A stretch of DNA of 61,512 bases from Oscillospiraceae bacterium (GCA_017521825.1 JAFXBK010000014.1:1-61512), one strand, 5' to 3'. Positions 33,500 to 43,212 are shown, counted from the first letter of the stretch. Numbers and translations: made by a program. Notes: generated from the sequence alone by a model not told the origin.

Positions 33500-34460
33500 A
33501 ATCTTAATATGTTTTCTCTGCACGATCATGGTCATTTCCGCCGTAAGCATAAATGCCTATGCGGTCTCCGAAAACATTGACCTTAAAAACGAGCCGGCGC
33601 TATTCGTTGAGTTTTTCGATGGGGAAAAACCTCTTTACGGCGCAAAATTCGACCTTTTTATGATTGCGGATATCGATGAATTCGGAAATTATTACCCGAA
33701 GGCTGGTTTTGAAAAGTTCGATATCACCACCATCGGAAAAAATATCGAAAAATGGCGCGAACTTGCCCTTACGCTTGAAGGATATGTGCTCGGAGAAAAA
33801 ATATCCCCTGTGGATAGTGCCGTTACCGACGAAAATGGAATGGCTTTCTTTCCGCAGCAAAGCGAACATTTTGTTTGCGGTGTTTATCTTCTCGTCGGCC
33901 AGCCCCATACTCAGGATGGATTGGTTTATCGAGCCGAAAGCGCCATAGTCCAGCTTCCAATGCCTTCAAAAGAAAATGATGAATGGAATTATGATGTTAC
34001 AGTAAAACCAAAATACAGCTTTGAGCCGGTAGGAGAAGAAGAATATATAACCCGAAAGGTGCTTAAAATCTGGAACGATAAAGGCTTTGAATCAAAACGC
34101 CCTAAGGAAATCGAAGTATATCTTTTTTGTGACGGAAAGCTTTTTGATACTGTAAAACTTTCTGCGAAAAACAACTGGAGATATACCTGGGAAAAGCTTG
34201 AAGAGAACCACCGATGGAACGTAGCAGAAAAAATTCCGGAAGGATACACCGTAAAGATTACAAAAGAAGGTATAACTTTTGTTATAACAAACACTGCGGA
34301 AAAAGGAACACCGCCTCCGCCGCAGATTCCGGAAAAACCGGATGAACCGAAGCTCCCGCAAACCGGACAGCTTTGGTGGCCTGTACCGGTGCTTTTTGTG
34401 ATAGGAACAGTTTTTGTTGCGCTTGGCGTTCTTCGAAAAAGGAGAGACCATGAAGAGTAA
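33471..34460 (+). CDS. LPQTG minor pilin / anchor subunit
   Basis: 329 residues. Signal peptide (ISAVSINAYA), an N-terminal CnaB-like domain, a second CnaB domain (VLKIWNDKGFESKRPKEIEVYLF... WRYTWEKL), a Pro-rich stalk and LPQTG at 295-299, then a helix and RKRRDHEE. Two CnaB domains, a Pro stalk and last-but-one position suggest the basal anchor. It overlaps the sortase gene by 29 bp. The start is ambiguous: ATG 33471 has no good site, and ATG 33480 overlaps GGAGGTGAT. Confidence 0.82.
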   Translation: MEVMTTKISKILICFLCTIMVISAVSINAYAVSENIDLKNEPALFVEFFDGEKPLYGAKFDLFMIADIDEFGNYYPKAGFEKFDITTIGKNIEKWRELALTLEGYVLGEKISPVDSAVTDENGMAFFPQQSEHFVCGVYLLVGQPHTQDGLVYRAESAIVQLPMPSKENDEWNYDVTVKPKYSFEPVGEEEYITRKVLKIWNDKGFESKRPKEIEVYLFCDGKLFDTVKLSAKNNWRYTWEKLEENHRWNVAEKIPEGYTVKITKEGITFVITNTAEKGTPPPPQIPEKPDEPKLPQTGQLWWPVPVLFVIGTVFVALGVLRKRRDHEE

Positions 34461-35067
34461 AAAAGGGAATAACTTTATTGCGCTGGGGATTATTTTTATT
34501 GCGGGAGCAATTGGTCTTTGCGGATATAATTTAATCGAATCAAAGAGCGCGGAAGAATCTTCAAAAAGCGCAGTAATGGAAATCGAACAGCAAATTATTC
34601 CGAAAAAGGAAGAAGATATTTACGAAAATGCTGCCGAAATGGAAATCCCTGACTATATTCTCAATCCGGAAATGGATATGCCAAAAGTCAAAATCGACGG
34701 AACGGAATATATCGGAACTCTGGGAATTCCTTCCCTTAGGCTCAAGCTTCCAATAATTAGTGAATGGAGCTACCCAAACCTAAAAATCGCACCCTGCCGC
34801 TATTTTGGATCCGTATATCTTGATAATATGGTCATTGCGGCGCATAATTACAGTTCCCATTTTAGGGAAATCGAAAATCTTTCAATTGGTGATGAAGTTG
34901 TTTTCACTGATGTTGATGGAAATGAATTTTTCTATTCTGTTTCTGCGAAAGAAGTCCTTCCGCCCACCGCCATTGAAGAAATGACCAGCGGCGAATGGAA
35001 TCTTACTCTTTTTACATGCAATTCTGCCGGAAATTTTAGAATTACCATAAGGTGTGATAAAACATGA
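34450..35067 (+). CDS. Second sortase (anchor/housekeeping-like)
   Basis: 205 residues. One N-terminal helix (about 8-26), no C-terminal helix, so not class C. Catalytic His132 (IAAHNYSSHF), Cys190 (LFTCNSAGN) and Arg in the following FRITIRC strand. The truncated C-terminus ends right after the Arg strand. Start ATG 34450 with AAGGAG upstream, 11 bp inside the preceding gene. In sortase-pilus loci a second enzyme often attaches the finished pilus to the wall, which is the likely role. Confidence 0.88.
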   Translation: MKSKKGNNFIALGIIFIAGAIGLCGYNLIESKSAEESSKSAVMEIEQQIIPKKEEDIYENAAEMEIPDYILNPEMDMPKVKIDGTEYIGTLGIPSLRLKLPIISEWSYPNLKIAPCRYFGSVYLDNMVIAAHNYSSHFREIENLSIGDEVVFTDVDGNEFFYSVSAKEVLPPTAIEEMTSGEWNLTLFTCNSAGNFRITIRCDKT

Positions 35068-35106
35068 TAGAAAAGACGGTGGAAAAATCAGTGGTAAAAG
35101 GGTTTG

Positions 35107-35122
35107 CGATTTTGCAAAATCG
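35107..35122. other. 16-bp perfect palindrome near right island end
   Basis: cgattttgcaaaatcg, identical to its reverse complement, 40 bp after the second sortase stop and 63 bp before the right repeat. Not a clear terminator. Confidence 0.5.
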
Positions 35123-35184
35123 TGTAATACCGCGATGAAAAAACTTTAAAAAACCGCATAATTAAAGGGAATTTTTAACGGTCG

Positions 35185-35245
35185 GACTGGAAATCGTGTA
35201 GGGGTCAGAAGCCTCTCAAGAGTTCGAATCTCTTCATCTCCGCCA
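35185..35245 (+). pseudogene. tRNA-Ser 3' fragment (non-functional)
   Basis: 61 bases from the anticodon stem to CCA, identical to the intact tRNA-Ser but lacking acceptor 5' strand, D arm and half the anticodon stem. Preceded by unrelated sequence (tttttaacggtcg). Confidence 0.9.
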
Positions 35246-35278
35246 CAAAATCCCGGAACTTTGTTCCGGGATTTTTTT
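35185..35278 (+). repeat. Right 94-bp direct repeat (attachment-site-like)
   Basis: Exact copy of 23877-23970: tRNA-Ser 3' part, CCA and terminator. The upstream half of the tRNA is missing, so this copy cannot make tRNA. Confidence 0.92.
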
Positions 35279-35304
35279 ATGACTATTTATTCCATAAAAT
35301 ATTA

Positions 35305-35336
35305 AAAGGGCGGCGTCTTAAGACGCCGCCCTTTTT
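35305..35336. terminator. Bidirectional terminator
   Basis: Perfect stem aaaagggcggcgtctt / aagacgccgccctttt with no loop bases to spare; follows the right repeat and faces the minus-strand giant gene. Confidence 0.85.
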
Positions 35337-35383
35337 GTGCGTTTAATTTTTACAAACCGTCAGCAGTGCCAGTCGGTTTGCTT

Positions 35384-38300
35384 TTATTTTCTTTTGCCGA
35401 AAGCAAGCGCCGCGGCGGAAAGAACAATAATTGCCGCCATTGCGGAAGCAGGGGATACGGGAGCACCGGTGCTCGGGTTGAATTCGTTACCGCCTTTTCC
35501 GGGAATAATGTCGGTAATTCCGATTCCGGAACCGGAGGAAGAACCCTGGTTAAAGATATTCTCTCTGTATGCTACAGCAAAAGGAGAAAGACTGTAAACT
35601 TTTACAACAAGGCCTTTGAAAGTTTTGTTGTAATTAAGAATTTCAATCTTGCCGTCATCTCTGAGATGTGCAATTTTGAAATCATTGAAGATTCCGGAGC
35701 CTTCGGGATAAGGAATGCAAATTTCAATTCCTTCTTCGGGGAAGTCATCTTGATGAACTTCTACCCAGCCGTTTTCGGTTTTACGCATAAGAGTAAGTTC
35801 CATAAACGCAATTTTGGTATTGTTGGGGTTAAACTTACTGCTGCTGAGGTAAATTGCTTTTTCAAGTTCGCTTTCAATCTTTTCGGTGGTGGAATATATT
35901 TCTTTATATTCTTCCGGAAGATTTTCGGGAATCTCTACTTTTTCTTCAATAAGAACTTTGTGAATTTCATCGGAATCTGCGCCGGGAACAACAACGTCGA
36001 TAAGATTATCTTCGTTAAGTTCAGCAACAACGTCCGCTCTGTCGCGAACACGGATTCTCGGGAACGGACCTTCCGGAGCGTTAAAGGTATCATCATAGGA
36101 AGCAAGACCGGTTACGGTGATTTCAGAGCCTACGCTGAGGTTTTCAACGTCCTTATCGGTGGTGATATAACCGTCGATGAAGATTCTTGCAACGTCGCCT
36201 TTTTCGTCTTTTACCATAATGGTCTGAACAAGTCCGTTTGCAAGTTCAAAGCTTTCAACAACACCGCTGATGGTAACAAGTTTACCTTCGGCAGAGCGGT
36301 TGTTAAGTTCTTCTGCGGTGATTTCGGTGGGTTCGATTTTGCCTTCGCCGATAACTTCGATGGAGCTTACCTGAAGTTCGGGTTCGCCCTGATAGAATTC
36401 GGTGGTACCGGTGATTCTTACTTTATCGCCGATTTTGTAATTTCCTGCAACGGGGAAGCAGCAGATACCGCCGGTTTCGTCCTGAACATAAATGCAGTCG
36501 AAGAATGCGGTGTCTTTGTCAAAGCCGGAAGCGTTGGAAGTTACAATACCTTCGATGGTGTATTTATAACCGGTTTCGGTCTGTTTGTTAACTTCGGAAA
36601 TATCGGTGATAACGGTGGGGTTGAGATATTCAATGAGGTTTTCACAAATCTTATAGTTGGAGTAGTTCTTTTCAGAACCGCTGTCCTCAATAGTTGCCTG
36701 AACTTCAAAGTTGGACATGAATGCCGCACCGGAAACAATGATAAGGCCTTTGCCTTCAAGCTGTTCGGTTGCCATGATCATAAGGCGGCTGTCACCTTCG
36801 GCATATTCATATTTGGGCATATTATTGCCGCCGAGACCGTCAAAGTCTCTGTCTTCGGAATATGTGGTGGCATGTCCGAATACAACAGGCGAAACATTGG
36901 AAGGAAGTGTTCCGTCAACAGTATATATGGAAGCACCGCCATAGTGGCTGAATACTTCGGTATAAAGTCTGTCGTGGGGATTTTCAGGATCAACTTCAAC
37001 TCCGTCGGTAAGGAAGGATTCACCATAGGTATTGAAGTAAAGACGATACGGCTGATTTGCTCCGCCATTATATGTGTTGTCGTAAGTTGCATCGTCACCG
37101 ATTCTGAGAGAAGAACCGAGAGCTTCAAGAACAGCGTTCTGGGTTGCTGCCATATGTTCTTCGGGTTTCATGTTGGCGATGCTTTCAACATCGGGGAAGT
37201 ATTCATAATGGTCGGACCAGCCGGCAAGAATAACTGTGCCGCCGGCTTCATTGAATGCCTTGATAGCAGCAAGTTCTTCCGCGGTGTAGGTAAGAAGTGC
37301 GTTCTGTGCGGCAGGAAGACGTCTGGAAGGAGCGGTAAGAATAAGAGCAACATATTTCTCGTTGGAGCATGCTGCGATAAGATCGCTGCTTGTTTCGAGA
37401 GTTACGGTGCGTACACTGTATTCAGCGGCAAGGTTGCTGAAGTTGCCCATGCTGTCTTTATAGTTACCGGCAACATATTCGTTGTAATGGGACGCATCAA
37501 TACCGATGTAAACAAGATTTTCGGAGTTCTGAACGTCAAGTTCAACATCCATGGTAAAGGTGTATTCGGTGCCGTTCTGTTCAACAACAGCGGTTACGGT
37601 GATTTTGGTAAGTTTTGCAACATCCGGAGTATATTTGAACTCAACCGCTTTGGTGGAGGAAGAGTCGATAACATATCCGGTGTTATCGGTTCCGATAACC
37701 TGGCTTCCGATGGTGTAAGTAAGAGCTTTGATGTTGGCGTCTTTGTTTTCGCTGTTGAAAAGGGTGGTGGTAATGGTAACTTCTTCTCCGGTAACAGGAG
37801 TGGAAGTTCCGCATTCAACAGAGGAAATTCCGAGTTTAAGGCTTTCGCCGACCCAAACAGGAGCGGTTACAGCAAGGTCGCCGTCACCTTCGGTTACCTT
37901 AATATAATAATAGCTGTAGGAAGGATTAAGGCTTACACTAAGTTCTCCGGATGCAAGAACTGCAGGATCATCCCAGGTGTATGCAACTTTACCGGAGTTT
38001 ACGATAACTTCAACTTTGCTGATGGAATCGGAAGAATCGGGATCGTAAACGGTTACGTTGATGTCGAGTTTTTCGGGTACTTCATCAGTGGGAATGGAAG
38101 AACCGAGCATAAGTCCGTTTACTGTGTATCCAATCTCAAGGTTTTTATCCTCGGTGGAATACATTCTCATTGCGCGGATTGCTTCGTAAATTGCTTCCTC
38201 GGTAAGAGCATCGGCAAGGATTACGTCACGGGCATCGTTTGCGTTACCCCATTTACCTTTGTGGTTGTCCTGGTTGTTTGTAGGAGCAACGTGCCAGCCT

Positions 38301-41300
38301 TTATCAAGAGCCATGGTGTAATATTCATAGCTGGGGTAATAACCGCCTGCGCCAATCTGACCTTCGCCGTTACCGACCTCAACAAGCTGAATTCTGGTGT
38401 CGATAAGAGCGTCCCAATATGCAAAGTCGGAGAAAGTACCAAAAGTGGAACCCGGGTGGTTGAACTGGCTGATGGAATCAGCGCCTTCCGCCTGAGAAAG
38501 AAGAGCATAATATGCTTTCATTCCGGCATCGTTGGTTTTGTTGTTAAGAGTTTTATTGTTTCTGGAAACAATACCGGGGGTGTTGAAGGTGTTGATATGG
38601 CCGGGGCCGCCGCTCCAGGTCATTTCGAAACCTGCAAGAGCAAGAACATCCTGCTGCTCTGCGTTAAAGGTATCCATTGCGCCGGTATATTCTTTCCAGA
38701 GTTTCTGGCTCTGAGAAGTTGCGAGACTTGTATCATAAAGTGCGCCTTCGGGGTTTGCGCTGTCGGAAGAATCGAAATAGTTGGAGTGGTCGGTGAACGC
38801 GACAAAATCAACGTTTGCGGATTCCGGAAGACCTTTGATATATTCAAGTGCGGAATCAAGGGAACCGGAACCATCAGAATAAGTGGTGTGGCTGTGAAGC
38901 TGACCAAAATAGAGCTGGTAGGTGGTTTCGCCAACGGTGAAGCTCCAGGATTTTTCGGTTGTAACGCCGTCAACGCGTTTTACGCTGATAACAACGGTGG
39001 TTCTTCCGTCGGGAAGATCTTCGGAAGGAGTGTAAGTTACTTTTCCGTTTTCATAAACAGCCTCAACAGTTTCGCCGTTTATGGTCATGGAAACTTCCGC
39101 GCCTTCGCCTGCGTTGATGATATCCGCGGAGATAACAGGTTTTTTGTTGTCTTTGGTTTCGGTTCCGATTGCGGGAGAAACGTTTTCAACAACGGGTTCG
39201 TCGATTATCTGGATGCTTACTTCTTTGTAGATATAAGCGTGCTGGCTGCTGGAATCAGAAGCTTTAAGACGAACAAAAATCCAGTCTTCAGTTTTTGTAA
39301 GATAATCTGCCGGAACAGTAAGGGTGTAAGAATCGGTTGCTTCGTCATAGGTGAAATCAATGTCGCCAATGAGTGATGCGTTAGGATCGTTAGCATGGGC
39401 GGTAAGCACAATGCTTTCTTTATCTACGCCGAAAGGAGCATCAAAAGTAAAATCGGTGGTAAAATCAAGGCCAAGGTTTGCTTTAAGTTTGTCACCAAAA
39501 AGGGCTTCCGGCATATTTACAATTCCTTCGGTTACGTTAACGCTTTCTGCAACGGGATAGAAGAAGAATTCGTAAATATCGTAATCAATATCATCGCCGT
39601 ACATGCTGTAAGTTTTATAGCTGTCAGCATAATATTCAAGGAACTGGCTGTATTTGCCGTTAAATTTTGCGGTTCTGCTTTCAAAGTTATAGCCGCCTTT
39701 TTTGCCGGAAGTAAGTTTCCAGTCGGCATCTTCGGAAGCTTCTTTGGAATAGAATGCGTTGTTTCCGGTTCCGTTGGAGCAAAGGTAGCCATAGGTTTCG
39801 TTTTTAAAGCGGAAGTATTCGCCGTTTACCTCAACGGTGAAAACAACGCCGCCGTTTTCAGGAACGGCTTTTCCGTCGGCAACTTCGGCAAGAACGCCGT
39901 TGATGCTGGGGGAATCAACGTTATCGTTTTGTGCCGCAAGAACGCCTTCTGCGGAAAGGTTATAAATAACGACTTCGTCGCCATCTTTAATTCCTTCGCC
40001 GGTGGGAGGAACGCTTTCGGTAAGGGTATAGAGGTTGAAGAGGTAATAATCCTGGTCCTTTTCGTTGTAGGTTGTGAAAAGTCCCTGATAAATTTCAAGT
40101 GCCTGCTTGTTTCCTTTATATTCAGCGTTGACGTTTACGATATGAACGCCGCTGGTTACTTCTTTAATGGTCCAAAGGCTGTAATCGGAAGCTGCATCGG
40201 CAAAGGTAAGGCTGTTGCCGGTTGAGCCGGAAGTAAGATATTTTCCTTCTCCGTTGGTAAAGGTGTAATATCCGTTATTGTCAACGGAAGCGGTGAGAAC
40301 GGACATTCCATCTTCAACAAGAAGGAAATCGTTTTCGGGAACGCCTGCAACACCTTTAAGTTTTTTTCCGTCTGCAACGTCGCTCATTACAAGGTTTTCT
40401 TTTACATAATGGATAACAAATTCGTCGCCGTTTGCAATATCGTTATTGAGTTTTGCGTACTGGGGACGCTCAACTTTATAAACAGCAATATCGCTCTGTC
40501 CGCTCTTATAGCAGGAGAATCTGGGGCTAGTGGGGTTATATCTTATCCAGATTCTGTCGGTTTCGGTGGTGGTGGATTTAATTGTTGCATTACCGTTTTC
40601 GGCAATTTCAACAGTCCAGGAAGAAAATGCGGAAACTTTGGATTCGTTTTTAAGATAGTTTTTACCGCCGGTTACTGCCGCGATGTAATTGCTGTCGGCT
40701 TTGAAGGAATAGGTTCCTTCGGTAAGGCCTTCGCCAACAACAAGAATCTGGGTCGTTTCTTCATCAAAATAAACGGTTGCGTTGTTATCCGCAAGGGTAA
40801 ATCCTTCGGTTACGCTTGCGTAAAAGTTTCCTGCGGAAGGACCCATAACTGCGGGTTTGGAAGCGCAGACGAAGATTACTTCGTCGCCGATTTCAATATC
40901 GCTGATATTGGTTACAAGAACAGCTTTTGTACCTTCGGTTCCGGTGGGTTCGTCGGGTTCGCCGGGTTCTTCGGGAAGAGTGCCCTCTTTTACAACGTAA
41001 TCCGCTTTTGTGCCGTTGCGGAGCTGATAAGTTGTTTTATATGCGGAGCAGCATGCATAAATTGCGGTGATGTCGGAAACTCCGATACCTTCGGGAAGGG
41101 GAGCACCGCAATAGAGATTTTTTGTTCCGGTGCTGTCGGTAACTTTGGTGTCGCCGCCGCCATTATATTCTCCGAGGGTCACATCTTTGATGTAAACGTA
41201 TTCGGAAAGGTAATCCGCGCCGAGTTCGGAAACAGTAATTTCCTGTGCGGCGATGGGTTCAAGTCCGGTTTTAACAACTTCCATGGAAGGGAAGCTCATC

Positions 41301-42895
41301 TGTTTAACACCGTTATAATCCGCGATGTTGCCGGTTACTTTTACGATATCGCCGACTTTATATTTTGCGTAGTTGTTGTAGTCATAAACCTGGAAGCCGT
41401 AAATTTCACCGTCGATAAGGTCTTCAAGGATAATGGAGTTAAGGCTTTCTCCGCCGTTATAGGTTTTTCCGTAATGATATACAACCTGTCCGATAACGGT
41501 GACGTTTTCTGCGGCTTTGGCGTTTGCATCTCTGAGGTCCATAACGCCGTTTTCAATCATATCCTCAGTGATGGGGTCATAAGGAACTTCGATTTCATAA
41601 ATAAGAACATCGTTCTGTCCGGAAGCGTAGCAGGCAAAAATGGAACTTGCGCTGTTGTGGCGGAGCCAGTTTCTGGTGTTTGTGCCCTGGGCTTTGATGG
41701 TTGCGGTTCCGTCAGAAGCTATTTCAATGCTCCAGGAGGAGTTGTCGGAAAGGGAAGTTTCGGTTCTGAGGTAGTTTTTGCTGGAAGAAGCGGCGTAAAG
41801 ATATCCTTCACCTACATTGAAAGCAAAAGTACTTTCTTGGGTGCCTTTTTCAACGGTGATAACCTGGGTATATTCGCCGAAAACAACTTCGTTACCTTCT
41901 TTGGTAACTGCCGCCTGGGCACGGTTGTTGCCGTTCTGGGTAGTACCAAGAGCAAAAGCGCTGTTTTTTGCTACGATAACAATCTTATCGCCGGAAGCAA
42001 TATTGCTGATATCGGTTACAAGAACGGCTTTTGTTTCTTCGGGTTCGGTGGGCTGTTCCGGTTCGGAAGATGCAACAGTATAAGCAAAGGTTGCGGTTTC
42101 GCTGTCTTCCAAACCATCTTTTTCAGCCATTACACTGAAAGCTATATCTTCTGTAATTTCGATGGGACCGGTATAATCCATCCAGATTTTTTCTTTAACA
42201 TTGAAATATTTGATAGTTGCGCCATCGGTTTCGGTGCTGAAAGCAACCTTTGTTCCGGACTGAACTTCGCCGGGAGCAACAGAAGCGGTGGGAGTTGCAA
42301 CTTTTGTTACAGTCGGTTCTTCGTTTCCGCCGCCGGAGGAAGAATCAAGCTTCCAGAATCCAAGAGTCTGATTTGCGGTGTTTCCGGTGGTGTTGGTGTA
42401 GCAACGCCAGTCAGGGTTAGTAAGATAAACACCGAGATATCTGCCAGTACCTTCATGTTTGAGGTAACCGGAAGCGGAATCAATGACCCAGGTGTTGCTG
42501 TTATTTGAGCCAACTCTGGTTCCGTTGTTGGTGTTCGTGCTGTAAAGCCAAGCATCTTTTGTTCCGGCTTTATAAATTATAAGTGTTCCGGAATTGTTGC
42601 TGATGTTCCATCCAATGTCGGAGGAACTTTGCTCGGCTGTCATGGTGTTTCCGGAAACGGAGCACACCACTGCAACAGGAGCTTTGGAAGCTCCGTTGCC
42701 ATTATACAGCGCATAAGTGTTTCCACTGGAATCCGTCATGGTGATTGTTACGGTATCAGTTTCTTTGATATCCGCAAGGTCAACCTTTGTCCATGTTTCC
42801 GAAGTTGCCGCAAAAGCGGTTACCGGGAACATGGTAACGACCATAAGGATCGCCAGCATTGCAGACAAAAGTCTGCTTTTTTTGCTTGTTTTCAT
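35384..42895 (-). CDS. 2503-residue secreted PHP-domain surface protein with NPSTG tail
   Basis: Signal peptide to about residue 30 (VTAFAA). It carries about five ricin-like, beta-trefoil-type repeats before residue 1200 (two almost parallel, each opening TKAVLVT-ISDI and ending SCYKSGQSDI-like), an OB-fold (463-538), a chitobiase-like strand, then a PHP metallohydrolase domain (about 1325-1600): GQLHSHTTYSDG, FTDHSN, GHINTF, QFNHPG and NQDNHKG, matching the CehA/McbA type. After it come Ig-like modules, a DUF4350-like region, two more OB-folds (about 2112-2290) and NPSTG at 2473-2477, a helix and KRK. Possibly a nuclease- or phosphoesterase-type wall enzyme. Start ATG 42895 with AAGGAAGG. 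Confidence 0.85.
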   Translation of the reverse strand: MKTSKKSRLLSAMLAILMVVTMFPVTAFAATSETWTKVDLADIKETDTVTITMTDSSGNTYALYNGNGASKAPVAVVCSVSGNTMTAEQSSSDIGWNISNNSGTLIIYKAGTKDAWLYSTNTNNGTRVGSNNSNTWVIDSASGYLKHEGTGRYLGVYLTNPDWRCYTNTTGNTANQTLGFWKLDSSSGGGNEEPTVTKVATPTASVAPGEVQSGTKVAFSTETDGATIKYFNVKEKIWMDYTGPIEITEDIAFSVMAEKDGLEDSETATFAYTVASSEPEQPTEPEETKAVLVTDISNIASGDKIVIVAKNSAFALGTTQNGNNRAQAAVTKEGNEVVFGEYTQVITVEKGTQESTFAFNVGEGYLYAASSSKNYLRTETSLSDNSSWSIEIASDGTATIKAQGTNTRNWLRHNSASSIFACYASGQNDVLIYEIEVPYDPITEDMIENGVMDLRDANAKAAENVTVIGQVVYHYGKTYNGGESLNSIILEDLIDGEIYGFQVYDYNNYAKYKVGDIVKVTGNIADYNGVKQMSFPSMEVVKTGLEPIAAQEITVSELGADYLSEYVYIKDVTLGEYNGGGDTKVTDSTGTKNLYCGAPLPEGIGVSDITAIYACCSAYKTTYQLRNGTKADYVVKEGTLPEEPGEPDEPTGTEGTKAVLVTNISDIEIGDEVIFVCASKPAVMGPSAGNFYASVTEGFTLADNNATVYFDEETTQILVVGEGLTEGTYSFKADSNYIAAVTGGKNYLKNESKVSAFSSWTVEIAENGNATIKSTTTETDRIWIRYNPTSPRFSCYKSGQSDIAVYKVERPQYAKLNNDIANGDEFVIHYVKENLVMSDVADGKKLKGVAGVPENDFLLVEDGMSVLTASVDNNGYYTFTNGEGKYLTSGSTGNSLTFADAASDYSLWTIKEVTSGVHIVNVNAEYKGNKQALEIYQGLFTTYNEKDQDYYLFNLYTLTESVPPTGEGIKDGDEVVIYNLSAEGVLAAQNDNVDSPSINGVLAEVADGKAVPENGGVVFTVEVNGEYFRFKNETYGYLCSNGTGNNAFYSKEASEDADWKLTSGKKGGYNFESRTAKFNGKYSQFLEYYADSYKTYSMYGDDIDYDIYEFFFYPVAESVNVTEGIVNMPEALFGDKLKANLGLDFTTDFTFDAPFGVDKESIVLTAHANDPNASLIGDIDFTYDEATDSYTLTVPADYLTKTEDWIFVRLKASDSSSQHAYIYKEVSIQIIDEPVVENVSPAIGTETKDNKKPVISADIINAGEGAEVSMTINGETVEAVYENGKVTYTPSEDLPDGRTTVVISVKRVDGVTTEKSWSFTVGETTYQLYFGQLHSHTTYSDGSGSLDSALEYIKGLPESANVDFVAFTDHSNYFDSSDSANPEGALYDTSLATSQSQKLWKEYTGAMDTFNAEQQDVLALAGFEMTWSGGPGHINTFNTPGIVSRNNKTLNNKTNDAGMKAYYALLSQAEGADSISQFNHPGSTFGTFSDFAYWDALIDTRIQLVEVGNGEGQIGAGGYYPSYEYYTMALDKGWHVAPTNNQDNHKGKWGNANDARDVILADALTEEAIYEAIRAMRMYSTEDKNLEIGYTVNGLMLGSSIPTDEVPEKLDINVTVYDPDSSDSISKVEVIVNSGKVAYTWDDPAVLASGELSVSLNPSYSYYYIKVTEGDGDLAVTAPVWVGESLKLGISSVECGTSTPVTGEEVTITTTLFNSENKDANIKALTYTIGSQVIGTDNTGYVIDSSSTKAVEFKYTPDVAKLTKITVTAVVEQNGTEYTFTMDVELDVQNSENLVYIGIDASHYNEYVAGNYKDSMGNFSNLAAEYSVRTVTLETSSDLIAACSNEKYVALILTAPSRRLPAAQNALLTYTAEELAAIKAFNEAGGTVILAGWSDHYEYFPDVESIANMKPEEHMAATQNAVLEALGSSLRIGDDATYDNTYNGGANQPYRLYFNTYGESFLTDGVEVDPENPHDRLYTEVFSHYGGASIYTVDGTLPSNVSPVVFGHATTYSEDRDFDGLGGNNMPKYEYAEGDSRLMIMATEQLEGKGLIIVSGAAFMSNFEVQATIEDSGSEKNYSNYKICENLIEYLNPTVITDISEVNKQTETGYKYTIEGIVTSNASGFDKDTAFFDCIYVQDETGGICCFPVAGNYKIGDKVRITGTTEFYQGEPELQVSSIEVIGEGKIEPTEITAEELNNRSAEGKLVTISGVVESFELANGLVQTIMVKDEKGDVARIFIDGYITTDKDVENLSVGSEITVTGLASYDDTFNAPEGPFPRIRVRDRADVVAELNEDNLIDVVVPGADSDEIHKVLIEEKVEIPENLPEEYKEIYSTTEKIESELEKAIYLSSSKFNPNNTKIAFMELTLMRKTENGWVEVHQDDFPEEGIEICIPYPEGSGIFNDFKIAHLRDDGKIEILNYNKTFKGLVVKVYSLSPFAVAYRENIFNQGSSSGSGIGITDIIPGKGGNEFNPSTGAPVSPASAMAAIIVLSAAALAFGKRK

Positions 42896-42998
42896 TCTTT
42901 TCCTTCCTTTCATAAACTTTTTTCAAAAAGTTCAAAAACAATTGAAAAGGGTGCCGTTGCTTTCCTTCGGAAAGACAATTTTGAACATCCCTGATCAG

Positions 42999-43024
42999 GA
43001 TTTTGCGGCGCTTACCGCAAAATC
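42999..43024 (-). other. Hairpin in 5' leader of the 2503-residue gene
   Basis: Ten-bp perfect stem gattttgcgg / ccgcaaaatc, loop CGCTTA, 104 bases before the start codon, next to a CCTGATCAGG palindrome. The 317-bp gap between the divergent genes otherwise holds AT-rich DNA and the yibE/F promoter. No riboswitch class recognised. Confidence 0.45.
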
Positions 43025-43128
43025 ACAATTATATAATAACATATATAAAGAAGGTTTTTCCAGTTACATCTCTGTTACTTTTAACATTCGGCATTTTGCA
43101 CTATTTTTCAACTAAAAATTTATTGCGC

Positions 43129-43157
43129 TTGACATAACCTGTTTAAATTGTTATTCT
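43129..43157 (+). promoter_or_regulatory. Predicted promoter of the YibE/F gene
   Basis: TTGACA at 43129-43134, 17-bp spacer, TATTCT at 43152-43157. Confidence 0.65.
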
Positions 43158-43212
43158 TTTTTATATCGAAAACCACAAATTTCCTTCTTTTTTCAGAAAG
43201 GATTTTATATCT

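Larger units (their letters stand above)
23877..35278. mobile_element. Putative tRNA-Ser-integrated pilus island, no integrase
   Basis: The interval bounded by the two 94-bp repeats, one in the intact tRNA-Ser gene and one in a broken copy, is the classic footprint of tRNA-targeted integration at the anticodon loop. It contains exactly one HTH regulator and one sortase-pilus operon and nothing resembling an integrase, excisionase or relaxase. Mobilisation in trans or decay of the recombinase is therefore inferred. Alternatively the repeat arose by local duplication. Confidence 0.65.

Noticed and set aside
35366-39376. 1336-residue open frame on the plus strand
   Set aside because: It is antisense to the 2503-residue gene, whose codon use leaves few reverse stops. 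Its sequence is low-complexity Phe/Asn/Gly/Ile-rich with no domain, and it starts without a ribosome binding site.
40409-42508. 699-residue plus-strand open frame
   Set aside because: Same antisense effect within the same gene; no motif, no translation start signal.
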